Shown here piece after piece: positions 42,936 to 53,500 of a DNA stretch of 64,000 nt (positions are counted from its first letter, which is position 1; each line of letters starts with the position of its first letter). Made by a program: the position numbers and the translations under genes. A model generated the notes under the pieces. It saw nothing but the letters and a program-made list of their open reading frames with translations, had not been told where the DNA came from and did not search any database. This DNA comes from Flaccisagitta enflata (taxonomy: Eukaryota > Chaetognatha > Sagittoidea > Aphragmophora): NCBI GenBank assembly GCA_965153355.1, contig OZ231127.1:83452001-83516000 (forward strand), given 5' to 3'.

Positions 42936-44652
42936 CAAGGCCAACACCTATAAGTCGCGTGCAGGACAAAAATAACTGAACTGACCTGACTCCTTATTGT
43001 ATCTTTTTATCGAAAATCAGACTTAAAACACAACCCAAAACAGACCCAAACCAGACTCAAACCAGACTCAAACCAGACTCAAACCAAACTCAAACCAGAC
43101 TCAAACCAGACTCAAACCAGACTCAAACCAGAATTAAACCAGACCGAAAACAGACCTAAATCAGACATAAACCAGACATAAACCAGACATAAACCAGATT
43201 TCAGCCAGACTCAAACCAGACTCAAACCAGACTCAAACCAGACTCAATCCAGACTCAAACCAGACTCAAACCAGACTCAAACCAGACTCAAACCAGACTC
43301 AAAAGGACTCAAACCAGACTTAAACCAGACTTAAACCAGACTTAAACCAGGCTCAAACCAGGCTCAAGCCAGGCTCCAACCAGGCTCAAACCAGAATCAA
43401 ACCAGACTCAAACCAGACTCAAACCAGACTCAAACCAGATTCAAACCAGACTCAAACCAGAATGAAACCAAACCAAAACCAGACCAAAACCAGACCAAAA
43501 CCAGACCAAAACCAGACCTGATTCAAACATAAACCAGACAAAAACCAGACATACACCGGACCTAAACCAGACCTAACCCAGACCTAAACCAGACATAAAT
43601 CAGACATGAACCAGTCTTAAACCAGACTTAACCAGACTTAAACCATGCTTAAACCAGACTTCATCCAGACTTAAACCAGACTTAAACCAGACTTAAACCA
43701 TACTTATCTTTTATATCATTTTAACCAGCAGACTTAAACCAGCAGACTTAAACCATTAGACCAGCAGACTTAAACCATTAGATTTAAACCAGCAAACTTA
43801 AACCAGCAGACTTAAACCAGCAGATTTAAACCAGCAGACTTAAACCAGCAGACTTTAACCAGCAGACTTAACCCATTAGATTTAAACCAGCAGACTTAAA
43901 CCAGCAGATTTAAACCAGCAGATTTAAACCAGCAGACTTTAACCATCAGACTTTACCCAGCAGACTTTATGACCAAAGATGACCAAAGATGACCAAAATG
44001 ACCAAAAACGACCAAAAACAACCAAAAATGACCAAAAATGACCAAAAATGACCAAATATGATCAAAAATGACCAAAATGACCAAAAATGACCAAAAATGA
44101 CCAAAAATGACCAAAATGACCTAAAATGACCAAAAATGACCAAAAATGACCAAAAATGACCAAAAATGACCAAAATGACCAAAAATGACCAAAAATGACC
44201 AAAAATGACCAAAAATGACCAAAAATGACCAAAAATGACCAAAAATGACCAAAAATGGTCAAAAATAGTAAAAAATGACCAAAATGACCAAAATGACCAA
44301 AATGACCAAAAATGACCAAAAATGACCAAAAATGACCAAAAATGACAAAAAATGACCAAGAATGACCAAAATAATAAAAGATAATCAAAAATGACCAAAA
44401 CTGAGCAAAAATGACCAAAATGACCAAAATGACCAAAATGACCAAAATGACCAAAACTGACCAAAAATAACCAAAAATGACTAAAAGCAACCAATAATTC
44501 CCAAAAACAACAAAAAAATGACTCAAAATAACTCCAGACAACCCAAAAAGACGAAAAAAAGCAAAGTGTTACGGACCGACCGACCGACGGACCGACCGAC
44601 GGACCGACAGACCGACAGAGCGGATTGTAGAGTCGCGTGCACGCGACTAAAA
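42936..44652 (+). mobile_element. Family A2 hairpin-ended element carrying three satellite arrays
   Basis: Starts ACAAGGCCAACACCTATA, AGTCGCGTGC. The core holds three arrays: ACCAGACTCAA units (43020-43715), AGCAGACTTAAACC units (43720-43970) and GACCAAAAAT units (43973-44530). It then returns to the family's standard right end: AAAGTGTTACGGACCGACC tandem, GGATTGTAG, AGTCGCGTGCACGCGACT and AAAAAG. Confidence 0.9.
43020..44530. repeat. Three consecutive satellite arrays
   Basis: 11-bp ACCAGACTCAA, 14-bp AGCAGACTTAAACC and 10-bp GACCAAAAAT units, each with point variants. Long open frames in the last array (Trp-Ser-Phe-Leu polymers) are by-products of the repeat. Confidence 0.95.
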
Positions 44653-45204
44653 AGAAACTAATTACAATTTTTTCATGATATTTCCTTCTCTATATTATCT
44701 TTATTCTCTTCAATTTTGTCTCTTGGGCTTTGTGTGTATTCATGCGACTAACCTCTTTTCTCAGTTGTTTCCGTAAAAAGGTTCTAAATAAAAACGAGAA
44801 ATTTGCAGATGTCATGAGATTCACAAAAGCCTGTAAAGATTTGGGACCGAAATGTCGTCAAATCGGGTTAGGATAAGGCGGTAGTCCACTGTGTCAAAGA
44901 GGTGTATGCATACGTATGGACCGACAGACAGAACCTTTAATACAGATCTGAGGACACAACTAGAAACTGCTAAAGAAAATCTGAAGTCGGAATTGCCTTT
45001 TATTATAAAATCAATCAATATCTCATTGTTTACTCATAAGGTTGGGCGAATTTACTCGTACATTTGCATCATCCTATATTTTTTCATTTATTGCAATATT
45101 GGGCGTGACAACATGACTTTGACCGATTGTTTATCATTACCTCTACATGGAAATTACAAAAGAAACCTCTTTCTGTTTTTGTCTCTCGTTTTTTCTTTAT
45201 ATTT

Positions 45205-45527
45205 TTTTCTTGCTACTTCTTCGTTTTCTTCTTCTTTTCCTTCTTCTTCTTCTTCTTCTTCTTCTTCTTCTTCTTCTTCTTCTTCTTCTTCTTCTTCTTC
45301 TTCTTCTTCTGTATCTTCTTCTCCAAGTTTTTCTTTTCTTCTTCTTCTGCTCCTCCTTCTTCTTCTTCTTCTTCTTCTTCTTCTTCTTCTTCTTCTTCTT
45401 CTTCTTCTTCTTCTTCTTCTTCTTCTTCTTCTTCTTCTTCTTCTTTTCTTCTTCCTCCTCTTCTTCTTCTTCTTCTTCTTCTTCTTCTTCTTCTTCTTCT
45501 TCTTCTTCTTTTTCTTTTTCTTTTTTC
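45205..45527. repeat. (TTC)n microsatellite
   Basis: TTC repeats with short CTCC and TTTTC interruptions. Confidence 0.97.
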
Positions 45528-46844
45528 CCGGTGAGGATTGTTCGGGGATGAGCTAATCCTAACTGGAATGAGCTAAGCCTGCACGAAATAAGAAAGAAAG
45601 AAAGATATCACCTTAGAATATCTTTATTAGCGTGAAAGCGGTAACGAAGCCAACGATTATCGATTGATCTCCAAAAATCATCAACGCTTTTATAGTGCTG
45701 GGGCCAGCAAAATGCGAGAGAAGAGGAAAAGAGGAGAGGCTTGAATCAAAAGAGGGGGCTCGGGCGCGAGCAGAATGGGGTTGAGCGGGGCTCAGGGCCA
45801 GACGCGCCCCTCCGTCTCAAAACGCCAATTTGGAAGCATAAAGACAAAGGGGAATTTTGCCAAAAAAAAAAAAAAAAAGGCCAGAGCTCAAGCGTCTACC
45901 GCGGAGTACCCACTTTTGAGACAAACTCTCCTGTAACTAATGTCAATATGAGGCTAGGTATTTATACACAAAGGAATGGTAGAAATGAAGGAAAGTATTG
46001 TCAAGACGAATCAATACGTAGATCTGCTGTACTTATTTATTCACCTTTTCTTAAGTTGAACTCTCTTTTAGTACTTCTTGTATTTGTATTTGTAAACCTA
46101 CACTCTTGGTACATAATCAATACGTAGGTCTGCTGTCAAATTTACCAAAAAGCCAAATTGTGAAAAAATGAAATTCACTTGATTTTGCTCTGCGCCTAGA
46201 TTGTTTCTGATTCAGAAAGGACTGATTCTATGGGAAAAGCTGACTGCTAAGCTCTTCCTATTATTATTATTATTATTATTGGTTTTTTTTTTTTTTTTTT
46301 TCTTTTTTTTTGAATGATGACCAAACAAACAAAAAAAGAAAGGAAAATATGCACATACATACACCCTTTTTTAAAAACTTACTAAGCTCTTCCTGTTATT
46401 TCTGAATTATTACCGAACAAACAGAAAAAAAGAAAAAAAAAATATGTACATACTTGGATTCTTTTAAAACTGATGGGACTGCATTATGTCTATTTGTCTC
46501 AAATCATGAAAATTGCTGTAAGTAGGGTGTAGGGATGGTGACCCCATCCAAATCGTCCTTTTGGTCCTTCCAATAAATCCCATTTCTCTCCTTAAATTCT
46601 CGAGTTAATCAAATGGGAGAATAATCAATCATTTTAAAATATGTTGCCAAATTTTTTCAAAAGAAAAAATCTATTTATATTTTTCACTACATGCAAATAG
46701 ATTTGAAAGAAGTGAAAAAATAGAAAGAAAATAAAAGATGCAAAAAATGACTCTGATAGAAAATATAAAATTTAAAACAAATTAAAGCAACTAGAAAAAC
46801 AAAAGTAACAATATGATATTCAAGAAAAATGGAAAAAGAAAAAA
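45528..46844. other. Unassigned intergenic DNA
   Basis: No gene recognised. Short runs of A (45862-45880), TTA (46258-46280) and T (46283-46308). A GC-richer patch at 45700-45830 is not convincingly coding. Confidence 0.4.
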
Positions 46845-47050
46845 CAAGGCCGGATACACAGCTTCCCCAGTCGCATGCGGGTGGGTAGGGGCTGTATTTG
46901 AGGTCACTTAATCATTTGGGCAGGGGCAGTATGGCCAAAGACCGCAAAAACTTCAAAAAAGTAAAGTGTGATGGCCGGACGGACGGACCGACAGATGGAC
47001 CGACGGACGGACTATGCGGGTTGTAGAGTCGTGTGGCACGCAACTAAAAA
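46845..47050 (+). mobile_element. Hairpin-ended element, family A
   Basis: CAAGGCCGGATACACAGCTT, AGTCGCATGC, GGGTGGGTAGGGGC, GGACGGACGGACCGACAG tandem, AGTCGTGTGGCACGCAACT, AAAAA. Complete. Confidence 0.93.
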
Positions 47051-47094
47051 CTGAAAAAAAGAAAAAAAGAATGAAGAGTTAAAATGAAACATAA

Positions 47095-47251
47095 CAAGGC
47101 CGGATACACGGCCATCAGTTGCGGACGGGTGGGCAGGGGCGGAAATGCGCGTTTTCCCACTTTTCGACTTGATGGTTACGGACGGACCAACGGACGGACG
47201 GACCGACGGATGGACAAAGCCTCTTATAGAGTTGCGTGTCCGCAACTAAAA
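47095..47251 (+). mobile_element. Hairpin-ended element, family B
   Basis: CAAGGCCGGATACACGGCCA, AGTTGCGGAC, GGGTGGGCAGGGGCGGAAAT, GGACGGACGGACCGACGG tandem, AGTTGCGTGTCCGCAACT, AAAAAG. Complete, 157 bp. Confidence 0.95.
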
Positions 47252-47330
47252 AGTAAAAAATGAGAAACTTCAAAAAAGAAGTAGAAAAAAGTTAAGTCTA
47301 TACAATCTACTCATAAAAGTTATCAATTTT

Positions 47331-47485
47331 TAGTTGCGGACACGCAACTCTATAAGAGGCTTTGTCCGTCGGTCCGTCCATCCGTCGGTCCGTCCGTCCG
47401 TAACCATCGAGTCGAAAAGTGGGAAAACGCGCATTTCCGCCCCTGCCCACCCATCCGCAACTGATGGCCGTGTATCCTGCCTTGT
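47331..47485 (-). mobile_element. Hairpin-ended element, family B, inverted relative to its neighbour
   Basis: Near-identical to 47095-47251 in reverse orientation, 80 bp away, with 3' hairpins facing each other. Confidence 0.95.
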
Positions 47486-48734
47486 TTTTTTGTAATTCTA
47501 AAATGATCACAGAATATTTCCCATGAATGAAAGAAAAGATATGGAAAAAAAACTATTTCCACCATTGTCGAAAATGGATAGATAAGGAGGAGGAGGAGAA
47601 GGAGGAGGAGGCAGAGGGCCGGGATAAGCATCGGGTCCCGGGAATTTGGGACAAGGTGATGTCCCGGCATGCCGGGGCCTCGGGACCCAAGTTCCGCCAG
47701 GCATTGCCTCTGACCATGTGTGATCCTTGGTCTATTAATATAGCTGCTGCACTCCTATCACCTTACAGCTCTCCTAATTTGAGATTTCAGCATCAGAGAC
47801 TATTTCAGACAGCAATTAGCTATTGTAATAAATCTAGTTAAAATTTGTTAGAATTGTTCCATTTTTGTTAGAATTTCTTGGTGATGGTCTTAGGGTATTT
47901 TACCATCTTAGAAGGTCTATTTCTATTTCATTTTAGTTTTACTTAGCTTGAATTTAGTTACAATTTGTTAGAAATATTCTCTATTTGGTTAAAATTTGTT
48001 AGCACTAATTTAACATCTGAGAATGGTTTGTAGCTTGGTCTATTAATATAGCTTGTGCACTCCATTCTCACTAAAGCTCTGTGGTCTATTAATATAGCTC
48101 AGTTCTTTGTATATATTTTTGAAATCTAAATTAGTCTAAGTTGTATCTAATTTGATGTACTGTAAAAATTATTGATTTTACTGATTTTATTTGTACTGTT
48201 TTGTAAATATTTACTTGATATTTTCTCCATGTATTCCATCCCTTCCCATCCCATCCCATTCATTCCCATCAACCTTTGTCCCATCCTTTCCTATTCTGTC
48301 CCATCTTACCCCACCCTATCACACTCTATTCTGCTCCTTCCTTTTCCACTTTATCCCACACTGTCCCATTCCACCCTATTTCTTTCTTCTCATGTATTCT
48401 TTTATTGTTCATTTCAACTTTCACCTGTTCTCTATCCTCTCAACTTTCTTCAGCTGTTGAGTCTTTCCCCGACAGCCAATCATTTACTTTCTTATTTGAC
48501 CATTTCTCTTCCTCATCTTCACTCTGTCCATCTCACAACCTTTTCATTTCTCTCCTACCTCTTTTCATTTGAATTCTCTCTCTTTACACTAACTTTTCAT
48601 TATATTTTGTAATCTGCATCTTGGGTAATTGGTGACGGGACGTCTAAACCAGCCAAGCTTAAGGTGATGGCTGTAATCACCTTTTGCTTGTGAGTCCGCA
48701 GCCTCGGCCAAGATGCTCACTGTTTTATTGCTTT
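47486..48734. other. Unassigned DNA with short repeated motifs
   Basis: A GGTCTATTAATATAGCT motif occurs at about 47729, 48032 and 48081. A pyrimidine-rich (TCCCATCC)-like stretch covers 48230-48400. A GC-richer patch at 47580-47705 is a GGAGGA run. No supported gene. Confidence 0.45.
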
Positions 48735-49398
48735 TTGGGCAGCGGCCCCGAAGGGGACGAAGTCCTGTAGAACACAGGGGGACTTTGTTCGTTCGTTCGT
48801 TAGTTAGTTCGTTCGTCCCCCCCCCTTATCAGGCCCCTCAGGCCTAAAATCTGGCCTCTCAGGCCTCAAATCCAGCCTCTCAGGCCACAAATCCAGCCTC
48901 TCAGGCCTCTAATCCATCCTCTCAGGCCTCAAATCCAGCCTCTCAGGCCTCAAATCCAGCCTCTCTGGCCTCAAATCCAGCCTCTCAGGCCTCAAATCCG
49001 GCCTCTCAGACCTCAAATCCGACCTCTCAGGCCTCAAACCTGGCCTTTCAGACCTGAAATTAGGCCTCGCAAGCCTCAAATTGAAATTCCCATGCCTCAA
49101 ACCTGTCCTCTCATGCCTCAAATTTGGCCTTAAGTTAGTCGTCTCAAGCTTCCAATTGGCATTCTCAGGCCTTAGATCAGTTTTCTTAGACCTCAATTTA
49201 AGCTCTTGAAGGCCTTCAGTCAACCATCTATGTAGCATATCATCCACGTAAGGCAGGACGAACGAAAGTCCCCCTGTGTTCTACAGGACTTCGTCCCCTT
49301 CGGGGCCGCTGCCCTGCTTCCCCTCACTCCAACTCACAATCACTCAAAGCAGGGCAAAGGGTATCGCTGACCATGTATTGCCCTTGGGCGACCTGTTC
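48735..49398. mobile_element. Family II minisatellite element, complete
   Basis: GGGCAGCGGCCCCGAAGGGG, AAGTCCTGTAGAACACAGGG, GTTCGTTCGTTAG tandem, then CTCAGGCCTCAAATCCAGC units (48830-49090). The right inverted end has CCCCTGTGTTCTACAGGACT, CCCCTTCGGGGCCGCTGCCC and CAAAGCAGGGCAAAGGGTAT. Confidence 0.92.
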
Positions 49399-49490
49399 AT
49401 GATTTACATTCTAATCCTTTATCTTCTTTCTTTAGTTTTCTTGTTTTTCTCCATTGCCAACATTAACAACGGTATAATAGTCACGCTTTT

Positions 49491-49750
49491 GGGCAGCCCC
49501 GTAGGGACCGATGACCTATGATTCCATACAGGGCAATTTTTGGGCGGCGGCTCCAAAGGGGCCGATGACCTATGCTTTCACATATGCAGAAATTTCTCCT
49601 ACGTCCGTCCGTCCATCCGTCTGTACCCCCCCTTCCCCAGCCTCAAAACCCCAATTTAAGCCCCCAGGCCCAAATTCTAGCATTGAGGCCCTTAGACCTT
49701 AAATCCCGGGCTTTAAATCACTTTCGCAAAGCCTCCCCAAGCCTTAAGGG
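49491..49750. mobile_element. Two partial family III left ends
   Basis: GGGCAGCCCCGTAGGGACCG and GGGCGGCGGCTCCAAAGGGG, each followed by GATGACCTATG. The second continues into a GGCCCAAATTC array. Confidence 0.75.
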
Positions 49751-51560
49751 GTAGGGACGAATTTTTGGGGTAGGGGTGACTTCAGGGGTATGAATGAGTT
49801 AAGGGATGTGAGTGAGTTAAGGGCTAGGAGTGAGACAGGTCCTCTAACACATGTTTAGCAAATTGTCTTTCTAAGATATAAATAGAGAAGTCAAAAGAAA
49901 GTTTTTTCAGTAAAACTAGTCTTCCAGAAACAGAAATGAATTGCAAAGATCTACTACCTTGAGAATAAGTCTTCGTCCACCTATAGACATGGATAAACTT
50001 ATGTTAGTTACAGATAAATAGGTAAGATCTGGAAACAACTTTAAAAAATCTTTCATATGAGTCCAGTCTCATATTGGTAGCTCAAAGCATTAAGAAATCA
50101 AAGCAATTTGAAGATGGTTTATCACTTTTGAAATATGGAATTTCATATGGGATTTTAGTTGAGGATTTTTCTTGTGTTATCTACCTGTTTGTCTGAACAT
50201 AAAATAATTAACTGAACAGACGTTAGTGCCTGAAAAAAGTTCAGGGGCTATTTACGCAATTCACCAAAACTTATTCCCCCAAAGAACCTTTAGATCAAAT
50301 ACATTTAGGGAATAACCTACAAATAACACCTGTACCACGATTATTGATAATGGATGTAATCAAGAGTTAAAGAATCATTATTTCTTTCATGAAAAAGCTT
50401 CTGTACACCAATGAGTATCTTAAATGATATATGGATACAAAAAAAAATACCTATTTGACTTTTTGCTAAAATCAAAACTATCAAACCAATGGAATGTCCT
50501 GTGACTGTCCTTCCTCAATCACTGATAGTTTCTTTTAACAAAAAACTTTCACGACTTTGACATTGTTAAATCCTATGAAGATTATAACCGATTTGCACAA
50601 GATTCTAGGTGGATAACAAGCATGATTCATAGTATTTCCGATTCAAATTTCATCAAAATCTGTTGAACATTTTGGCCGATATTACATATTTTTTAGTATT
50701 TCTTATGTTTAAAATTTCCGGTAAAAATTGAGAAATTTTTGTATTCTGATTCTCATTTGCTCCTAAAGCGGAGCACTCCAAACAGGATTCCATAACTTCT
50801 CGTCTATAAAACCTTTTAATATAATATTCTGGCTCACTTCAATTTAAATTTTATGAGTCTGATCATGTATCTACTATCGTTTTTTTCATATGTAAGTATT
50901 ATCAATTATTGTGGAACAGGTGTTATAATGAGACTTTTATAAAATTGCCCATGATGATAAGTGACAAGGCCTGGCAAATGGCCTTCAGAAGCCTTATAAT
51001 TCATTAGAATGACCCATAGAAGCAGGCAATGCCATGGCAGGAAGTTAAAAAAATATTCAAACCATAATATAGATTGATTTGTCTATATTTAACAATCAAA
51101 TTAGTTTGTTGCACAGTTGGACGAAGACTTATGCTCTAGGTAGTAGATATCCAGGTTACAAATCTAGCTATCCCACAAACAAGTTGGCCATATTTACAAA
51201 GCCTCCATGCAGTGCTGCTCTCTTGAATCTTTTCTTGATGGAAACTAAAAACAAAAGACCACTCGAAACTCCGAATATTTGTTTGTAAAGACATAGCACT
51301 TAGCATGGACAAATTGGCCTCAAAACATACATTTCGACTCTTTACATGTTATATCATAGTATGAATTCTAATTTGACTTACTCTAGTTCAAATGTTTCAA
51401 CTATGCACACACAATGTCCCTCAGTTCCTATGGGAATGAATGTACTGTGCTGGGCTTGTTTTTTTATTCCTTTGGTTTCTTTTTACACCATAAAGCTGAC
51501 CGGTTTAACATAGAAACAATCTCCGCGCCGCTTTTCATAAATGAACAGGGCGTTGAACAA
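49751..51560. other. AT-rich DNA, presumed downstream part or intron of the C1q gene
   Basis: I searched the minus strand for the missing second half of the C1q domain and found no convincing exon. Scattered short open frames only. Confidence 0.4.
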
Positions 51561-51565
51561 CCTAC

Positions 51566-51767
51566 CCTCGATTATTTTTGATGAGAATGACGTCCATATT
51601 TTTCGATGCGGATTGATGCATCATATGAAAGGTAAAGAAGTAAACTCCTCGGACGGGGGCAATATATTTCCCGGTGAAGTTTGAAAAGTGATTTCCGGTG
51701 TTTTGAATCATGATTTCGTAGGTGATTATGGTGTCCTTCACAGGCTCCAAAGACGTTGTCCGAACCG
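51566..51767 (-). CDS. C1q-collagen gene: first half of C1q domain
   Basis: Acceptor AATTGCAG|CG. Encodes AVRTTSLEP, IMIQNTGNHFSNFTGKYIAP, VRGVYFFTFHM and DVILIKNNR, which follow the C1q pattern G..(F/Y)...TG.(F/Y).AP..G.Y.F. The donor CGAGG|GTAGGT leaves phase 2, so coding must continue downstream. Confidence 0.85.
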
Positions 51768-53425
51768 CTGCAATTAATGACAGGAAATATTCAAGTTGAT
51801 GTTTGAAGTATCTCAAAACTATTTGTTTCTAAATATATATTTCCTCAGTTTTCTCTTAATTCATCCGATTGATATGATATATTGTTAACATATAATATTT
51901 ACATACAAAATAGTCAAGAGTTTACAACTAAGAAGATAACCAGTGCTAACAATAGGCATCAACACAAAGTCCCTCACCCGTGAATGAAGACTTGGTGGTA
52001 TAGTTTTGGCAGAGGCTTTTTGTACACGGTTGTCCTCGCGCACCTTTCTGGCCTTTCCAGCCTCGTTGACCGGCCACTCCAGGAACTCCGGGGGGCCCCT
52101 GAGGCCCCGGAGGTCCACGTGGTCCCGGCTCATCCCGATTCAACCGCTGAGAAGCCACACCCGCAGTTTCCCGTTGAAGGGAGCGATACTTGCTGTTTAC
52201 ATTTATCGTTACATGAGGATGTTGCTGTAATTGCAGCTGTCGGCGTTGTTCAATACAATCTCGATCCTGATAAGGACAAGGTTTGGTGGGAGTGGGGACA
52301 GGCGGCGCAAAAGAGACAAAGCCGCCGCTGGCTGTTCCATTATAAAATGATTGTAACATTTCTAAGATGGCTTTGGCAACAGAGGAACACTGATGTGGAC
52401 CGCGAGACTTGTTTTTGATTGACAATTTGATATTGTTAATGTCATATTTGATGTTGCTTTTATTATCGTTGATGTTGAGACCGAGAGGATTTGATTCTTC
52501 ACCCGAGATAATTGCGTCCAGGATCTGTTGCCTGAAATTGTAATTATTCATAATAAATATGCAAAAACTTAAAATGAAGAGCAAGAATTGACAGGAGTGC
52601 GCATGCGGTAGAAATCTTTTTTTTTAAGTGGGAGGGGGGGGGGCGCTCAGAGAATATGCATACCTGAGCGCGGTTTCTCCCATGTTGAGAAAATTGTATT
52701 CAACGCCTTGTTTTAGGATGGTCTTTCTCAACATTTTGGTGGACAACTTGATGCGCTCCATTTCGCCTTGAAGAGTGTCTTGGTGCACCGATGAAGAATG
52801 CAGTTCAACCAACATGTATTTCAACAAACAGAATGTCAACAAAGATATGAACGCGAGGAAACCAAGGCAAATGTCTTTGAGTGTCTGAGCCCCGTTGCCG
52901 TTGCCATTGGATGACAACGAATCTTGACTATAGATTAACGAATGCTTGCTTTTGCCGCCGTTGCCATGCTTGGACTTATTCAGGGACAAAGGAGGCGTCG
53001 GGGCTTTGACATTACCGCCGCTTGCCTTCCACTTCGACTTCCGGGAATCGTTATCAGCGTTGCTGTATTTGGGAGGGGAAGAAGAAAAACGGGGGAGGGA
53101 GTTGGAGTTTAATTATGGTTGTTTTGATCTGATGAATACAATTGATCTAAGTACATTCTGTTAGGCAATCAAGTTGATTCCCCTTCTCGGTGGTGGGTTG
53201 GTTTCAACTTATAGCTACCCATTTCATTCCTACCTAGTGTCTTTCTCATAGGCCTCATGACATGGTGTGGGAGTTTGAAGAAGGGAGCCTTCTTAGGGAG
53301 GCGGCTCAGTGGCCAAGTTGGTAACTAGGTTACCAGAACTGGTAACTTGAAAGGGTCCCCTAGTAATTTGGAAAGGTGTCAAGTAATTTAGTAACCTGTT
53401 TTGTTACTTATAGGAATTTTGTCTC

Positions 53426-53500
<75 letters not shown>

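Noticed and set aside
43020-43715. Regular 11-bp repeats considered as a CRISPR-like array
   Set aside because: There are no unique spacers; it is a plain tandem satellite in an animal genome.
43967-44541. 175- and 159-residue frames of Trp-Ser-Phe-Leu-Val-Ile repeats that look like a hydrophobic protein
   Set aside because: They are the reverse complement of the GACCAAAAAT satellite; frames shift freely and there is no start context.
48909-49247. Frame with repeats of RPERLDL, and similar frames at 38.65, 55.95 and 61.5 kb
   Set aside because: These translate the 19-22-bp minisatellites of the family II and III elements.
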